Shown here in pieces: positions 32,801 through 38,957 of a DNA stretch of 38,957 bases; position 1 is the first letter of the stretch, and every line of letters begins with the position of its first letter. Made by a program: the position numbers and the translations under genes. The notes beneath the pieces were generated by a model that saw only the letters and a program-made list of their open reading frames with translations, ran no database searches and was not told where the DNA came from. Source of the DNA: Sulfuritalea sp. (GTDB lineage: Bacteria > Pseudomonadota > Gammaproteobacteria > Burkholderiales > Rhodocyclaceae); contig JAUYSD010000318.1 of assembly GCA_030696505.1 (NCBI GenBank), positions 1 to 38,957 of the forward strand, given 5' to 3'.

Positions 32801-32998
32801 CTCCAGTTCCCGGTTGATGTCGGATGCGATCAGGGAAACCGCCGCGAACTGCTGGTCGCTCAACTGCTGCTCCAGGTCCATGCGCAGCACCCGGCTGGAG
32901 TAGAACGCAAGCGACCAGATGCTGGCCAGAAAAATGGCCAGGGTGAACAGCGTCACCCGCGTCTTCAGCGATCTCCAGTGCAAGCCAGCGAAATTCAA
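29846..32998 (-). CDS. membrane CACHE-HAMP-PAS-PAS-GGDEF-EAL cyclic-di-GMP protein
   Basis: This 1050-residue sensor has a TM helix (about 15-33) and a large periplasmic dCACHE-like domain (about 40-290) with FDMAVPIRNTQGEIIGALAGEINL and AGWYTSVIL. A second TM (about 303-325), HAMP (about 325-380) and two PAS domains (about 385-625, each ending in DVTERK or DITERK) follow. The GGDEF motif (696-700) is canonical, with I-site RTGD five residues upstream. The phosphodiesterase domain carries EVL (828-830) instead of EAL, with DDFGTGYSSL and the other metal sites present; EVL variants can still be active. It lies alone on the minus strand. Ligand unknown. Confidence 0.92.
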   Translation of the reverse strand: MNFAGLHWRSLKTRVTLFTLAIFLASIWSLAFYSSRVLRMDLEQQLSDQQFAAVSLIASDINRELELRLQVLTSVAAGINPAMMNDPAALQSRLAQQPVFEILFNGGVFAINSGGMAIAEVPASAQRIGIDFRDPAYLSETLTAGKSIIGQPLIGKRAQQPVFDMAVPIRNTQGEIIGALAGEINLGLPNFLSQIADSSYGKSGGAFLITPKTRTIVAAFDKSRIMEVLPAHGINPWIDRFMEGYEGSAVVVNPHGLEVLVSIKQVPIAGWYTSVILSTAEAFASINELQRRMLFATLFLSLLAGGLTWWMLRRELSPLLDAAQALTTQSRSGQPPQALPIVRQDEIGELIGGFNHLLVTLGQRETALKESELRLRAIIETEPECIKIVDAAGRLKQMNPAGLAMIEADSLQQVVGRSIFSVITPEYRAAFEDLHRRVLGGESVQMMFEVQGLKGGRRWLETHAVPMLDNGELVQLAVTRDVTERKRAEADLRIAAAAFESQEGMVVTDADGVILRVNRAFSESTGYAPDELVGQTPRLLKSGRHDREFYRDMWQTIDRSGGWQGEIWDRRKNGEIYPKWLTISAVKGDNGAVTHYIGMHHDITERKKAEEKIEELAFFDQLTGLPNRTLLLDRLKQALSASARNNSHGALLFIDLDNFKKLNDTLGHDMGDLLLKQVAQRLCMCVRTGDTVARLGGDEFVVMLANLSTNESEAATGIESVAEKILTSLNRKYQLNTVAFQSTASIGVTLFGTRHPSIDDLMKQADLAMYKAKESGRNTFRFFDPAMESVVKERAALEEGLRRAIDGKQFVLHYQAQVGSQGRVTGAEVLVRWQHPERGLVSPAEFIPLAEETGLILPLGQWVLETACSQLAKWAIRPEMAQLTIAVNVSVHQINRPDFVSQVLAVLKDSGADPLRLKLELTESLLVHNVEEIIDKMAALKAAGVGFSLDDFGTGYSSLSYLKRLPLDQLKIDQSFVRDVLTDPNDAAIARTVVALAQSLGLSVIAEGVETAAQRDFLARSGCNAYQGYFFSRPLPIDGFERFAQEPAGA

Positions 32999-33155
32999 GC
33001 CCGATACCCCAGTTCAAAAGGTCAGGCGGTTCCGCCGCCCTGGGCGAAGTATCGCATTTCGGCCTGATCGAAACGTGTTGCCTGGGCTGGTCGCGCCGTG
33101 TGGCGCGGAGTGTGGGGCGGAACGTGGGGCGAACTTCAGTCCGCCATCCACTCTT

Positions 33156-33173
33156 GGCCGACTGCAGTCGGCC
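33156..33173. terminator. 18-bp perfect palindrome, possible terminator
   Basis: GGCCGACTGCAGTCGGCC is a perfect palindrome just after the stop (33197, minus strand) of the C_GCAxxG gene and upstream of the large GGDEF-EAL gene. No T-run follows on either strand, so it may be a terminator hairpin or a repeat. Short near-repeats GTGGGGCG-GAAC and GTGGGGCGAAC lie just before it. Confidence 0.4.
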
Positions 33174-33196
33174 TTACAAGGCCATCCGTGGTCGCA

Positions 33197-33694
33197 TCAC
33201 TTGCACTGAACTCCGCCGAGAATCTCGACCACCCATTGCGTCACCGTTCCGGTGGCATGGGCGCATTGCCGGCCGCGGGCGTCGTCAAAGGCCTTGTATT
33301 CCGCGGCGTCCCACATGTCATAGATGCGGCCGGTGAACTGCTGCTGCAGCTCACGACAGGTGACGCCGCCGAATTCCTTGCGGAAGCGCTCGGTGAGTTC
33401 CCTGGCTTTCTTGAAGTTGTTGATGTAGCGGCCGCGGTCGAGCTTGTCGCGGTCGCGCCCGAACTTTGCGCTGAGCGCCAGCAAGCCGCCGCTGAGGGCG
33501 CCGCAGACGCCTTCGCCGAGCAGGCCGCCGCCGCCGGAGAGGCCGTGGCTGGCCTTGATCGTCTGGTCGTCGACGACGCCGACGGTTTCCTGCACGGTTG
33601 CCAGCACGCATTGCGGGCAGCAACCGTAATCGAGTTCGTACTGCTGGGCTTTGGCGTAGGCTTGTTCGCCCAGGGTTTGTGCTTCCTTGCTCAT
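33197..33694 (-). CDS. C_GCAxxG_C_C family protein
   Basis: This 165-residue protein belongs to the redox-type C_GCAxxG_C_C family. Conserved cysteines are in DYGCCPQCVLATVQ, the GEGVCGALSGGLLAL core, GVTCREL and RGRQCAH. Such proteins are thought to bind a metal or take part in redox reactions, with no assigned reaction. The ATG at 33694 has GGAG upstream and gives MSKEAQTLGEQ. A longer frame reaching 33871 is the shadow of the methyltransferase gene on the other strand. It is divergent from that gene, with an inverted repeat in the 87-base gap. Confidence 0.85.
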   Translation of the reverse strand: MSKEAQTLGEQAYAKAQQYELDYGCCPQCVLATVQETVGVVDDQTIKASHGLSGGGGLLGEGVCGALSGGLLALSAKFGRDRDKLDRGRYINNFKKARELTERFRKEFGGVTCRELQQQFTGRIYDMWDAAEYKAFDDARGRQCAHATGTVTQWVVEILGGVQCK

Positions 33695-33709
33695 GGCCAA
33701 CTCCGGTTC

Positions 33710-33725
33710 ATTAGTTTTATCTAAT
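33710..33725. promoter_or_regulatory. ATTAG-N6-CTAAT inverted repeat in the divergent gap
   Basis: ATTAG and CTAAT are separated by six bases and followed by ATATACT. The site lies between the C_GCAxxG gene and the divergent methyltransferase gene. It resembles operators of ArsR/BigR-like repressors and may control both genes. Confidence 0.4.
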
Positions 33726-33781
33726 ATACTCTTGCGGCGCCTGTCTTTCCAGCGCAAGCAACAGCAAACAGGAGTGCGTCG

Positions 33782-34408
33782 ATGAATCAGGAAATACGTT
33801 GGAACACGCGGTACCGGGATGCCGGTGACGATTATCTGTTCGGTACCGAGCCCAACCGCTTTATGGTGCATCGGGCCGCGTTGCTGCGCAACGGCCGCAC
33901 GGCGCTGTCGGTCGCCGACGGCGAGGGGCGCAACTCGGTCTGGCTGGCGGAACAGGGCCTGGACGTGACCGCCGTGGAAATTTCACCGATTGCGGTCGAG
34001 AAGGCGCGACGCCTCGCCGCCGGGCGCAATCAGGCGATCCGTTTCATGGTGGCCGACATGCTGGCGCCGGACTGGCCGCCGGCAGATTTGCGCGAGGCTT
34101 TCGACTGGGTGATCGGCATTTTCATCCAGTTCGTCGGCGCCGCCGAGCGGACGCGGCAAATCGCAGCCATGAAGCAACTGGCGCGGCCGGGCGGACGCAT
34201 CCTGCTGCACGGCTATACGCCGCAGCAACTGGTTTATGCGACCGGCGGGCCGTCCACGCTGGAGAATCTCTACACCCGGGAAATCCTGCTCGATGCCTTT
34301 GCCGACTGGGAAATCGAGGAATTGATCGACTATGAGGACGACATCGCCGAGGGAATGGGGCACAAGGGGCGCTCGGCCCTGATCGGCCTCGTTGCACGCA
34401 AGCCATGA
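33782..34408 (+). CDS. class I SAM-dependent methyltransferase (TehB-like)
   Basis: This 208-residue methyltransferase starts with IRWNTRYRDAGDDYLFGTEPNRFM, typical of the TehB / thiopurine-type group. The SAM-binding motif I is LSVADGEGRNSVWLAEQG, with the acidic residue in VTAVEISPIAVEKAR. The family methylates small thiols, tellurite or similar compounds. The exact substrate is unknown. AACAGGAG lies before the ATG at 33782. It is transcribed away from the C_GCAxxG gene and converges with the envelope operon. Confidence 0.88.
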   Translation: MNQEIRWNTRYRDAGDDYLFGTEPNRFMVHRAALLRNGRTALSVADGEGRNSVWLAEQGLDVTAVEISPIAVEKARRLAAGRNQAIRFMVADMLAPDWPPADLREAFDWVIGIFIQFVGAAERTRQIAAMKQLARPGGRILLHGYTPQQLVYATGGPSTLENLYTREILLDAFADWEIEELIDYEDDIAEGMGHKGRSALIGLVARKP

Positions 34409-34435
34409 TCCGCCTGCTTGGCATCGCGGCGCGCC

Positions 34436-34759
34436 TCAGCGCGTCGCTCGCCGTAGCGTCAGCGGCAACTTTTGGTCGTTGCGGGCTGGCGCCAGCGCCG
34501 TGCGATCGGCGACCGGACTGACCCGGATGCGCCGCAGGCGCCCGCCGGCCATTGCGGAATACATCGACGGGGAGGTCGATGCCTGGTCGACCCGCAGGGC
34601 ATATCCCATGGCGACGCCGAGAACATAATTGGCCTCGGTGGCCGCGGCGGCACTGGGCGCCGCCTCACCGCGGCGCGGCGCGGGCTCGTCCGGGGCTTTC
34701 AGCAGCGCCGAGATGGCGGGCCAGCACTGATCGAACAACTGCTTGCTCATTTGGAACAT
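34436..34759 (-). CDS. small uncharacterised protein ending the glycine-zipper operon
   Basis: This 107-residue protein has no known family. It starts MFQMSKQLFDQCWPAISALL after a perfect AGGAGG ribosome site. It has an Ala/Pro-rich middle and an Arg-rich C-terminus with no signal peptide or TM segment. It is the last gene of the operon beginning at 37060. A strong hairpin at 34789-34815 separates it from the preceding gene, so its expression may be partly uncoupled. It converges with the methyltransferase gene. Confidence 0.65.
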   Translation of the reverse strand: MFQMSKQLFDQCWPAISALLKAPDEPAPRRGEAAPSAAAATEANYVLGVAMGYALRVDQASTSPSMYSAMAGGRLRRIRVSPVADRTALAPARNDQKLPLTLRRATR

Positions 34760-34788
34760 GGCAACCTCCTTGTTTTCGTTGGGATCGT

Positions 34789-34815
34789 CGGGCGGCAGGC
34801 AAGGCCTGCCGCCCG
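34789..34815 (-). terminator. 12-bp stem-loop within the envelope operon
   Basis: CGGGCGGCAGGC and GCCTGCCGCCCG form a perfect stem with an AAG loop, just after the stop of the low-complexity exported protein gene. The minus-strand 3' side is ACGATCC, without a T-run, so it may be a partial terminator or a 3'-end stabiliser. Confidence 0.5.
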
Positions 34816-34829
34816 CTTTGCTTGCAGCC

Positions 34830-35792
34830 TCAGAAGCGGCCGTTGCCGTGTCCCGATACAGGGCCCTTGCCGTGGTTGCCGATGCTGATCAGGGTATTTC
34901 CGGCGTGGGAGGAGGCTCCGCTGGCCTGGATCACCGGCGCGCGCGAGTGTGCCTGTGCCTGCACCTGTCCGCGCGCCTGAACCTCCGTGCGCGTCTGCGC
35001 CACGCTCGAATATCCCGGCGCGCGTCCATGCATCATGCTGCCGTCGCCGGAGACGATGGCGCCTCCGCCGTAGCCGCGCAGCGCGGCGCTGTTGCCCTGC
35101 GTCCTCGTCGTCGCGCTCGTTCCGGCAGTCGCGCTTGTTCCGCTGGTGCCGGTCCCGCTGGTCGCTGCAGTCCCGGAGGTTTCAGTCCCGGAAGTCCCGG
35201 TCCCCGATACCCCGGACGTCGTCAGCGGACGATTGCCGGGGCTCACCGACAGCTTATGGGCGATCTGTCCCCAGCCCATGCCCTGGCTGCGCAACTGCAG
35301 GACGCCGGGCACTTCGACGGTCTGGGTGGCGCCGCTGCTGTCGACGCTGGTCACCGTGCCGCCGTTCAGCGCGATGTGCAACTGCTCGGGCGTCGGCTCG
35401 GTGATGCCCTGGGCCGCCAGTTGGCGCTGGGCCAGGGACAAGGCCCGGGTGATGTTGCCGTAGCCCATCGGCCGCGTCGTCGGGGTGAAGCTGATGCCGG
35501 TCGTCGAGTCCGGGGCGCTCAGCGTGATCTCGGTGCCGCTGCGCAGCCCCGCGACCAGGCTCGCGGCGTTTTCCGGCGAGCCGGCAAGGCTCTCGAAACG
35601 GCTGGCGATCTTGCGCGCCGGCACGGCGGGGGGCGCCACGACAGGGTCGGCGGAGCCGCTGGTGCTGGTACTGGTGGTGGTGGTGGTCGTGCCGGTGGTG
35701 GTGGTGTCGGCGACCGCGTCTGCCGCAAATGCGGAGTTCAAGGCAAAGTAGGCGGCGCTGACTGTCAGCAGCCGCATGGCGTTTTTGTTCAT
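34830..35792 (-). CDS. exported Thr/Ser/Gly-rich low-complexity protein
   Basis: This 320-residue protein has a signal peptide (AMRLLTVSAAYFALNSAFA, about 1-24). A Thr-rich stretch (TTTTGTTTTTTSTSTS) follows directly. A globular middle region (about 60-195) contains GYGNITRALSLAQRQLAAQG and GWGQIAHKL. The later part is a TSGTGTSGT-type repeat and a Gly/His-rich tail. No family is recognised. The repeats could be a flexible surface or periplasmic linker. It lies 13 bases after the DUF3568 lipoprotein gene in the sigma-54 operon. The ATG at 35792 was chosen because it begins the signal peptide. Confidence 0.75.
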   Translation of the reverse strand: MNKNAMRLLTVSAAYFALNSAFAADAVADTTTTGTTTTTTSTSTSGSADPVVAPPAVPARKIASRFESLAGSPENAASLVAGLRSGTEITLSAPDSTTGISFTPTTRPMGYGNITRALSLAQRQLAAQGITEPTPEQLHIALNGGTVTSVDSSGATQTVEVPGVLQLRSQGMGWGQIAHKLSVSPGNRPLTTSGVSGTGTSGTETSGTAATSGTGTSGTSATAGTSATTRTQGNSAALRGYGGGAIVSGDGSMMHGRAPGYSSVAQTRTEVQARGQVQAQAHSRAPVIQASGASSHAGNTLISIGNHGKGPVSGHGNGRF

Positions 35793-35805
35793 CTCTTCAC
35801 TCTCC

Positions 35806-36240
35806 TCATCCATTGATCATGCGTTTTTCGGTTTGCAGAACTATTTCCAGCGATGTGGCACTGTCGTAAAACAAGCCTTGCCTCGTCACCGAACGCATGC
35901 GTGTCGAGTTGGGGCTGAGTATTTCCAGGGTGATTTCGATCTCACGGTCCGCGGCTTTGGCGATGATGATTTCCTCGTTCGCCACGCGCTTGCTCGAGAT
36001 CACCTTGATGCCCATGCGGGTCAGGGCGGCCAGCGTGGCCTGCTTGACCTCGACCACCGGCGCCGTGAAGGTCCGGTAGGCGCGGCCGTTGATGGTCTGT
36101 GCGACGCCGGTCGACGCGCCGACGCCGAAGGCGGTGAGGGCCATGGCCTCGCAGCCGCCCAGCAACAGCGCGGCGCCGCAGATCGCGGCGGTGCGGGCGA
36201 GCTTGCCGTGGCGCGGCATCGCTACGTGCGCCGCACTCAT
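35806..36240 (-). CDS. DUF3568-like lipoprotein
   Basis: This 144-residue protein has a lipoprotein signal (lipobox LLGGC about residues 26-30) and the DUF3568 pattern: FGVGASTGVAQTINGRAYRTF, LAALTRMGIKVISSKR and EIEITLEILSPNSTRMRSV. Function unknown; membrane-anchored in the periplasm. Its ATG overlaps the TGA of the glycine-zipper gene by four bases. The alternative ATG at 36219 would shorten the leader. Confidence 0.85.
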   Translation of the reverse strand: MSAAHVAMPRHGKLARTAAICGAALLLGGCEAMALTAFGVGASTGVAQTINGRAYRTFTAPVVEVKQATLAALTRMGIKVISSKRVANEEIIIAKAADREIEITLEILSPNSTRMRSVTRQGLFYDSATSLEIVLQTEKRMING

Positions 36241-36836
36241 GTGCGGGCCACCACGGAATTGCCGACGATCTGCACTTGGCTGCCTACCGCGACGCTGGGC
36301 GCCTCGCTTTGATAGACCGTGCGCAGGCCGCCGTTGTCCAGGCGCACCACGATCTTGTAGGAGGAGGTGCGATGCGTGTTCTGCTCGATCTTGTTGCCCA
36401 GGTAGGCGCCGCCCGCGCCGCCGGCGATGGTCATCACGGTGCGGCCGTCGCCGCGTCCGATCTGGTTGCCCAGCAGGGCGCCGGTCAGACCGCCGGCAAC
36501 GGCGCCGACGCCGCTGGTCTTCGCCGGAGTCTCGATCAGGTTGATCGATTCGACGGTGCCGCAACCCACGCAGGCGGCCGCGCCGGCGCGCGCTTTCGGC
36601 GCGGAGGAGGGCACCGAGGATTGCGCGAGTTTTCCTGCCGGCGCGGCTTTGGCCGTCGCGGCCGCTTGTGGATTGGAATGGGCCGAAGGCATGACCCCGG
36701 TCAGGGCGGCGATGCCGATCAGGCTGAACAGCGTCACGGAAATCGCGGCGATGACCAGTGCCGGATACAGCAGTCTGGGGCGCGCGGGTCGCGTTTCCAC
36801 GTTGCGGCCCATGGGCTCGATGGTGGTGGTGTTCAT
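36237..36836 (-). CDS. glycine-zipper 2TM protein (SlyB-like)
   Basis: This 199-residue protein has one N-terminal TM helix (about 25-48, YPALVIAAISVTLFSLIGIAAL), a Pro/Ala-rich linker, then a glycine-zipper domain (about 105-145) with GAVAGGLTGALLGNQIGRGDG and GGAGGAYLGNKIE. This is the PF05433 (Rick_17kDa_Anti/SlyB) type. The C-terminal strand-rich region (KIVVRLDNGGLRTVYQ to VVART) is typical of YmgG/SlyB-like outer-membrane proteins. It starts two bases after the preceding lipoprotein stop. Confidence 0.88.
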   Translation of the reverse strand: MNTTTIEPMGRNVETRPARPRLLYPALVIAAISVTLFSLIGIAALTGVMPSAHSNPQAAATAKAAPAGKLAQSSVPSSAPKARAGAAACVGCGTVESINLIETPAKTSGVGAVAGGLTGALLGNQIGRGDGRTVMTIAGGAGGAYLGNKIEQNTHRTSSYKIVVRLDNGGLRTVYQSEAPSVAVGSQVQIVGNSVVART

Positions 36837-36838
36837 GG

Positions 36839-37060
36839 CTATTTCATCTCCTTGCCGATCTGGTGGCCGATATAGGTGCCGGCGGCGGCGCCGCCGACCG
36901 TGCCTACCGTGCTGCCGCCCGTGAGCGAGGAACCGACCACGCCACCGATGATCGCGCCGCTCACCATGCCGATATCCTGCTTGCTCGGATTGCTGTTGCA
37001 GGCGGCCAGCCACGGCAGCATGACCATGAGAGCCACCCGCGCAGTCGATGGGACCTTCAT
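36839..37060 (-). CDS. small glycine-zipper lipoprotein
   Basis: This 73-residue lipoprotein has a signal peptide and lipobox (LPWLAAC, Cys about 21), then a compact glycine zipper with MVSGAIIGGVVGSSLTGG and GGAAAGTYIGHQIGKEM. It is the first gene of the operon. The ATG at 37060 has GGAGA upstream, and a sigma-54 promoter lies about 50 bases upstream. Such proteins insert in the outer membrane and may affect envelope stability. Confidence 0.85.
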   Translation of the reverse strand: MKVPSTARVALMVMLPWLAACNSNPSKQDIGMVSGAIIGGVVGSSLTGGSTVGTVGGAAAGTYIGHQIGKEMK

Positions 37061-37111
37061 TGCTCGTCTCCTTTGTTTGCAGCATCGGAATCAATGCTTC
37101 ACTTGGCTATC

Positions 37112-37126
37112 GCAACCGCCGTGCCA
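37112..37126 (-). promoter_or_regulatory. sigma-54 promoter of the glycine-zipper operon
   Basis: On the minus strand TGGCAC-N5-TTGC (37126-37121 and 37115-37112) is a perfect match to the sigma-54 -24/-12 consensus. Initiation would fall near 37100, about 40 bases before the ATG at 37060. Two GlrR-type activator sites lie 66-148 bases upstream, and the activator gene lies next door. Confidence 0.85.
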
Positions 37127-37191
37127 GATAGGAGAACAACTAATAATCAGTGGCTTAGGATAGTTTCCGGCGAATCGGGGCCAGCCGAGAC

Positions 37192-37209
37192 TGTCGCCGG
37201 ATGGCGACA
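37192..37209. promoter_or_regulatory. GlrR-type activator site 1
   Basis: TGTC-GCCGGATGGC-GACA is a perfect inverted repeat and fits exactly the TGTC-N10-GACA rule described for GlrR of enterobacteria. It lies about 66 bases upstream of the sigma-54 promoter element, a normal enhancer distance. Confidence 0.75.
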
Positions 37210-37256
37210 GGATCCCGGGGTTCGGGGGCAACTGCCTGAATGTGCTGGTTTATTGC

Positions 37257-37274
37257 TGTCGCCGAATGGCGACG
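37257..37274. promoter_or_regulatory. GlrR-type activator site 2
   Basis: TGTC-GCCGAATGGC-GACG matches the rule except for the last base. It lies 65 bases from site 1, near six helical turns, so the two sites face roughly the same side of the DNA. Confidence 0.65.
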
Positions 37275-37290
37275 CTGGAGCCTGTCTGGC

Positions 37291-38634
37291 TCACTTGAAC
37301 AGCGCGGGATCGAGGGCGTGGCGCTGCAGCAGTTTGTAGAAGTCGGTACGGTTGCGCCGCGCCAGTTTGGCGGCCTGCGTGACATTGCCGCCGGTCATCT
37401 TGAGCAGGCGTACCAGGTAGTCGGATTCGAAGCTGCGGCGCGCCTCGTCGAAAGGCACGATCTCGCCCAGTTCGCTGATCGTCTTCTGCACCAGCGCCAG
37501 CGTCACGATGGGGCCGGTGGTCAGTGCCACGGCCTGCTCGACCACGTTCAGCAACTGGCGCACATTGCCCGGCCAACTGGCGCGGATCAGCAAATCCATG
37601 GCCTCCGGGGCGAAGCCGTTGATCTCCTTGCGATAACGCTGGGCCAGCTTGCGCAGGAAATGGTTGGCCAGCACGGGGATGTCGTCGCGCCGCTCGGCCA
37701 GGTCGGGAATCGACAGCGAGACCACGTTGAGCCGGTAGTAGAGATCGCTACGGAAGCGTCCCGCGCTCATTTCCTCTTCGAGGTCGCGGTGCGTGGCGCT
37801 GATGATGCGGACGTCGATCGGCGTGCTGCTGGTGGCGCCGACGGGACGCACCTGGCGCTCCTCGAGGACGCGCAGCAGCTTGACCTGCAGCGGCAGCGGC
37901 ATGTCGCCGATTTCGTCGAGGAACAGGGTGCCGCCCTGCGCGGCGCGGATCAGGCCGGGATGGTCCTTGACGGCGCCGGTGAAGGCCCCCCGCGTGTAGC
38001 CGAAGAGTTCCGATTCGAGCAGGTTCTCCGGAATCGCGCCGCAATTGACGGCGATGAAGGGGCACTCGTGGCGCGCACTGGCAAGGTGGATGGCCTGCGC
38101 CAGCATTTCCTTGCCGGAACCGGAGGCGCCGCGCAGCAATACGCTGGCGTCGCCTGCGGCGACCAGCTTGGCCTGCGCCAGCAGGTCCGTCATAACCATG
38201 TTGCGCGTGATGATGTGGGCATGCCAGGCTTCGACGTCGGGATTGCTGCCGGGCGCGGCGGGCGACAGCTGCATGGCCCTGGCCACCTGGTCCAGCAGCA
38301 CCTTGGCTTCGTAGGGCTTGGCCAGATAGCCGAAGACGCCGCGATGGGTTGCCGCCACGGCCTCCGGAATGGTGCCGTGGGCGGTCAGCATGATCACCGG
38401 CAGGGTCGGATAGTTCGCCCGCACCGCGCCGAACAGCGCGTTGCCGTCCATGCCGGGCATGCGCATGTCGGTGATCACCAGTTGCGGCCGGTCCGCGGCG
38501 AGCTTGGCCAGCGCCTCGGGGCCGCTCGATGCCGTGGTGACGGCATATCCCGCGGCTTCGAGACGGATCGCGATCAGGCGCAGCAGATCGGCGTCGTCGT
38601 CCACCAGCAGGATCTTGCCCAGGCTGTCGCTCAT
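37291..38634 (-). CDS. glrR: sigma-54-dependent response regulator, GlrR (QseF)-like
   Basis: This 447-residue NtrC-family activator has a receiver domain with the phospho-acceptor Asp56 ([12 protein letters not shown]). The central AAA+ domain has Walker A GASGSGKE (169-176), the sigma-54 contact GAFTGA (216-221) and Walker B TLFLDE (236-241). The C-terminal Fis-type helix-turn-helix contains [19 protein letters not shown], close to GlrR. It receives phosphate from a sensor kinase, presumably the glrK homologue beyond the window. Its ATG overlaps the end of the QseG-like gene, which matches the enterobacterial glrK-qseG-glrR order. Sites of its expected type lie directly downstream, in front of the glycine-zipper operon. 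Confidence 0.92.
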   Translation of the reverse strand: MSDSLGKILLVDDDADLLRLIAIRLEAAGYAVTTASSGPEALAKLAADRPQLVITDMRMPGMDGNALFGAVRANYPTLPVIMLTAHGTIPEAVAATHRGVFGYLAKPYEAKVLLDQVARAMQLSPAAPGSNPDVEAWHAHIITRNMVMTDLLAQAKLVAAGDASVLLRGASGSGKEMLAQAIHLASARHECPFIAVNCGAIPENLLESELFGYTRGAFTGAVKDHPGLIRAAQGGTLFLDEIGDMPLPLQVKLLRVLEERQVRPVGATSSTPIDVRIISATHRDLEEEMSAGRFRSDLYYRLNVVSLSIPDLAERRDDIPVLANHFLRKLAQRYRKEINGFAPEAMDLLIRASWPGNVRQLLNVVEQAVALTTGPIVTLALVQKTISELGEIVPFDEARRSFESDYLVRLLKMTGGNVTQAAKLARRNRTDFYKLLQRHALDPALFK

Positions 38635-38957
38635 TTCGCTCTGCCCTTCGGTTTGTCACGGGGCAGCAGGCTCTTTTCGATGTCTTTGATGGCTTCCAAC
38701 TTTTGCTCCAGTTCTTCGGCCCGCCGCTGTTCTTCCCGCGCTCTCTGCGCCAGGGAATGGCTGCCGTCTTCGAGGCGGCGGTGCTCCGCCAAGTTTGCAC
38801 GCATTAATGATGCCAGCGCGTGCAATTCGCTGTTGTGGCCTTCGCCCGGCCGTGCCAGCGGATCGAGCAACTGCTGGGCACGGCGGTGATCCGCCGCCGT
38901 GGCGGCGGGTGCGGCCAGCACCATGGCATATTGCAGCAGGCGGAAATCGGTTTTTTC
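38631..38957 (-). CDS. QseG-like protein, 5' end outside the window
   Basis: This frame is open to the end of the window. The visible 108 residues have an Ala-rich stretch, then a coiled-coil region (SHSLAQRAREEQRRAEELEQKLEAIKDIEKSLLPR), which resembles the C-terminal part of QseG/YfhG, the outer-membrane partner of the GlrK kinase. It overlaps the glrR ATG by four bases. The position before glrR supports the assignment, but the N-terminal signal or lipobox cannot be seen. Confidence 0.65.
   Translation of the reverse strand, partial: EKTDFRLLQYAMVLAAPAATAADHRRAQQLLDPLARPGEGHNSELHALASLMRANLAEHRRLEDGSHSLAQRAREEQRRAEELEQKLEAIKDIEKSLLPRDKPKGRAK

Noticed and set aside
1-38957. CRISPR arrays, tRNA, rRNA and insertion sequences
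   Set aside because: No repeat-spacer series, cloverleaf, conserved rRNA segment or transposase motif was found by reading both strands.

Overview
The window is high-GC bacterial chromosome with dense operons, consistent with a betaproteobacterium, possibly of the Rhodocyclales/Sterolibacteriaceae type. That placement is inferred from gene content: a MaoC-Pta fusion next to ackA, a class II (B12-dependent) ribonucleotide reductase, a GlrR-type sigma-54 activator with a QseG-like partner, and several PAS-GGDEF-EAL proteins. No rRNA, tRNA, CRISPR array, integrase or intact insertion sequence was seen.

Layout. 1-2391 (plus strand): the end of an unidentified gene, a GIY-YIG protein, an alpha/beta hydrolase and a secreted aromatic-rich protein, closed by a strong terminator. 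2400-10030 is a visibly more AT-rich accessory island with different codon use. It holds a HigB/HigA-like toxin-antitoxin locus whose toxin is frameshifted, a remnant of an XRE regulator, and a tight three-gene operon: HIT-like nucleotide hydrolase, four-TM protein, and an 867-residue protein joining PEP-synthase-like ATP-grasp segments to a MazG-like NTP pyrophosphohydrolase. A two-gene ParB-like/D12 adenine methyltransferase module and a terminator follow. The HIT-TM-PEP/MazG operon is the best candidate for an undescribed system, plausibly a nucleotide-based defence or conflict module. 10035-15958 (minus strand): nrdJ with a single-base frameshift and NrdR-like and FNR-like sites upstream, then acetate kinase and a MaoC-phosphotransacetylase fusion.

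16055-20260: egtD; a COG4315 protein / ECF sigma / anti-sigma operon with a recognisable ECF promoter; a small exported protein and a sorbosone-dehydrogenase-like protein. 20478-28322: a GGDEF-EAL protein, then an AraC-type regulator divergent from a four-gene cluster (TPP enzyme, BASS-family transporter, epimerase-like and classical SDRs) with a large inverted repeat between them. 28341-34408: an AraC gene scrap, a diheme cytochrome with a beta-rich tail, a large membrane GGDEF-EAL protein, a C_GCAxxG_C_C protein and a methyltransferase.

34436-38957 (minus strand): the qseG-like/glrR pair, followed by a sigma-54 promoter with two GlrR-type TGTC-N10-GACA sites. This promoter drives a five-gene operon of glycine-zipper lipoproteins and other envelope proteins, so regulator and target appear to sit side by side. 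A short dispersed repeat (core AGTTGGCGYTGGCG) occurs five times between 16.2 and 28.4 kb, including inside two genes.
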